From an uncultured Luminiphilus sp. (lineage in GTDB: Bacteria > Pseudomonadota > Gammaproteobacteria > Pseudomonadales > Halieaceae): a stretch of DNA of 55,115 nt. Of this stretch, positions 54,849 through 55,115 are shown one piece after another; within the stretch, counting starts at the first letter, position 1, and every line of letters starts with the position of its first letter. A program made the position numbers and the translations under genes. The DNA is taken from the NCBI GenBank assembly GCA_938084055.1, contig CALKDK010000018.1, positions 1-55,115 on the forward strand, in the 5' to 3' direction. The notes under the pieces were generated by a model. It did no database searches and was not told the origin of the DNA. It saw nothing but the letters and a program-made list of their open reading frames with translations.

Positions 54849-55115
54849 TCACCAGGGCGGGATGGTCTTTTCGGACGGGAACCATGGCAGGGCCACGACC
54901 TCCGCGGAGCGGCGACCCCCGGGGAGCTCCAGGTTGATCGCTGTTCCCGGTGCGCTGCAGTCAGTGGGCAGATTAACCAGGGCAATGTTGTGTTCCAGTC
55001 GGGGTGAGTACACGCAGCGCGTAATATGGCCTACCGTCGTCTCACCCACGCTTACCGGCAGAAAGTGCTCGTTGGGTTGAACCGGTTCACCGCCGAAGTT
55101 TGCGCCGACCAGTCG
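54849..55115 (-). CDS. GcvT/DmdA-family aminomethyltransferase-like protein, C-terminal part (cut by window edge)
   Basis: The frame is open to the right edge, so this is the last 88 residues of a longer protein. It matches the C-terminal barrel of the glycine-cleavage T-protein family: a GEPVQPNEHFLPV strand, VGHITRCVYSPRLEHNIAL and the closing AEVVALPWFP. Members transfer one-carbon units to tetrahydrofolate (GcvT, DmdA, dimethylglycine and sarcosine dehydrogenase tails). Which member cannot be decided from this part; the extended form with NEHF resembles the DmdA-like or demethylase group more than GcvT itself. Confidence 0.78.
   Translation of the reverse strand, partial: RLVGANFGGEPVQPNEHFLPVSVGETTVGHITRCVYSPRLEHNIALVNLPTDCSAPGTAINLELPGGRRSAEVVALPWFPSEKTIPPW

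Overview
The window is about 55 kb of GC-rich, densely coding, mostly colinear bacterial DNA with no rRNA, tRNA, insertion sequence, phage gene or CRISPR array that I can see. The gene content suggests a marine gammaproteobacterium of the Halieaceae/OM60-NOR5 or neighbouring cellvibrionalean type: a TonB-dependent receptor beside a TPR-sulfotransferase, several sodium-coupled symporters, a secreted GH16 laminarinase-like enzyme, a BCCT osmolyte carrier, a glucosylglycerate system, a carotenoid oxygenase and a BciA-type 8-vinyl reductase. The last would fit an aerobic anoxygenic phototroph. The taxonomic placement is inference; no marker gene is present to fix it.

Layout. 1-1.25 kb: end of a valine-degradation operon (3-hydroxyisobutyryl-CoA hydrolase, mmsB). 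1.3-8.1 kb (minus): TonB receptor, terminator, TPR-sulfotransferase and an acyltransferase-3/SGNH membrane protein. 8.1-8.66 kb: long divergent spacer. 8.66-10.6 kb: BCCT transporter. 10.6-16.9 kb (minus): a phospholipid-assembly operon, HAD-PlsC fusion > plsB > gpsA, followed by an M48 lipoprotein; the fusion ends in a histone H1-like repeat tail. 17.1-19.5 kb: NhaC-type antiporter and D-glycerate 3-kinase. 19.6-24.6 kb (minus): a large AsmA-family protein and a ModF-like double ABC ATPase with a degenerate first half. 25-26 kb: an unrecognised small protein converging on a phosphopantetheinyl transferase. 26.1-34.1 kb (plus): DUF4136 lipoprotein, DUF1295 reductase-like membrane protein, MFS, IorAB molybdo-hydroxylase, GST and a GPH symporter. 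34.3-36.4 kb: bciA-like reductase overlapping an AIF-type flavoprotein. 36.6-38.8 kb: PsiE-like protein and a two-gene small-protein/SSS symporter unit. 39-42.4 kb: GH16 enzyme with calcium-binding repeats, then the carotenoid oxygenase. 42.5-44 kb (minus): iodotyrosine-deiodinase-like nitroreductase and a PH-domain membrane pair. 44.3-49.2 kb: tightly coupled four-gene cassette (SSS symporter, Gfo/Idh/MocA, xylose-reductase-like AKR, 2-oxoglutarate dioxygenase). 49.3-53.3 kb: glucosylglycerate operon (possible leader ORF, phosphatase, GT81 synthase, GH13_18 phosphorylase). 53.5-55.1 kb (minus): DmpA-type peptidase and the end of a GcvT-family protein.

How parts fit. The glucosylglycerate operon can make the solute from NDP-glucose and 3-phosphoglycerate and can take it apart to glucose 1-phosphate and D-glycerate. 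The D-glycerate 3-kinase at 18.5 kb would return glycerate to 3-phosphoglycerate, closing a cycle across the window; with the BCCT carrier this makes osmotic adaptation a recurring theme. GpsA, PlsB and the PlsC fusion cover glycerol-3-phosphate supply and both acylations to phosphatidate. The most unusual points are the four-gene 2OG-dioxygenase cassette, the deiodinase homologue with its apparent substrate-binding triad intact, the bciA-like gene away from any photosynthesis gene cluster visible here, and the H1-like tail on the acyltransferase.
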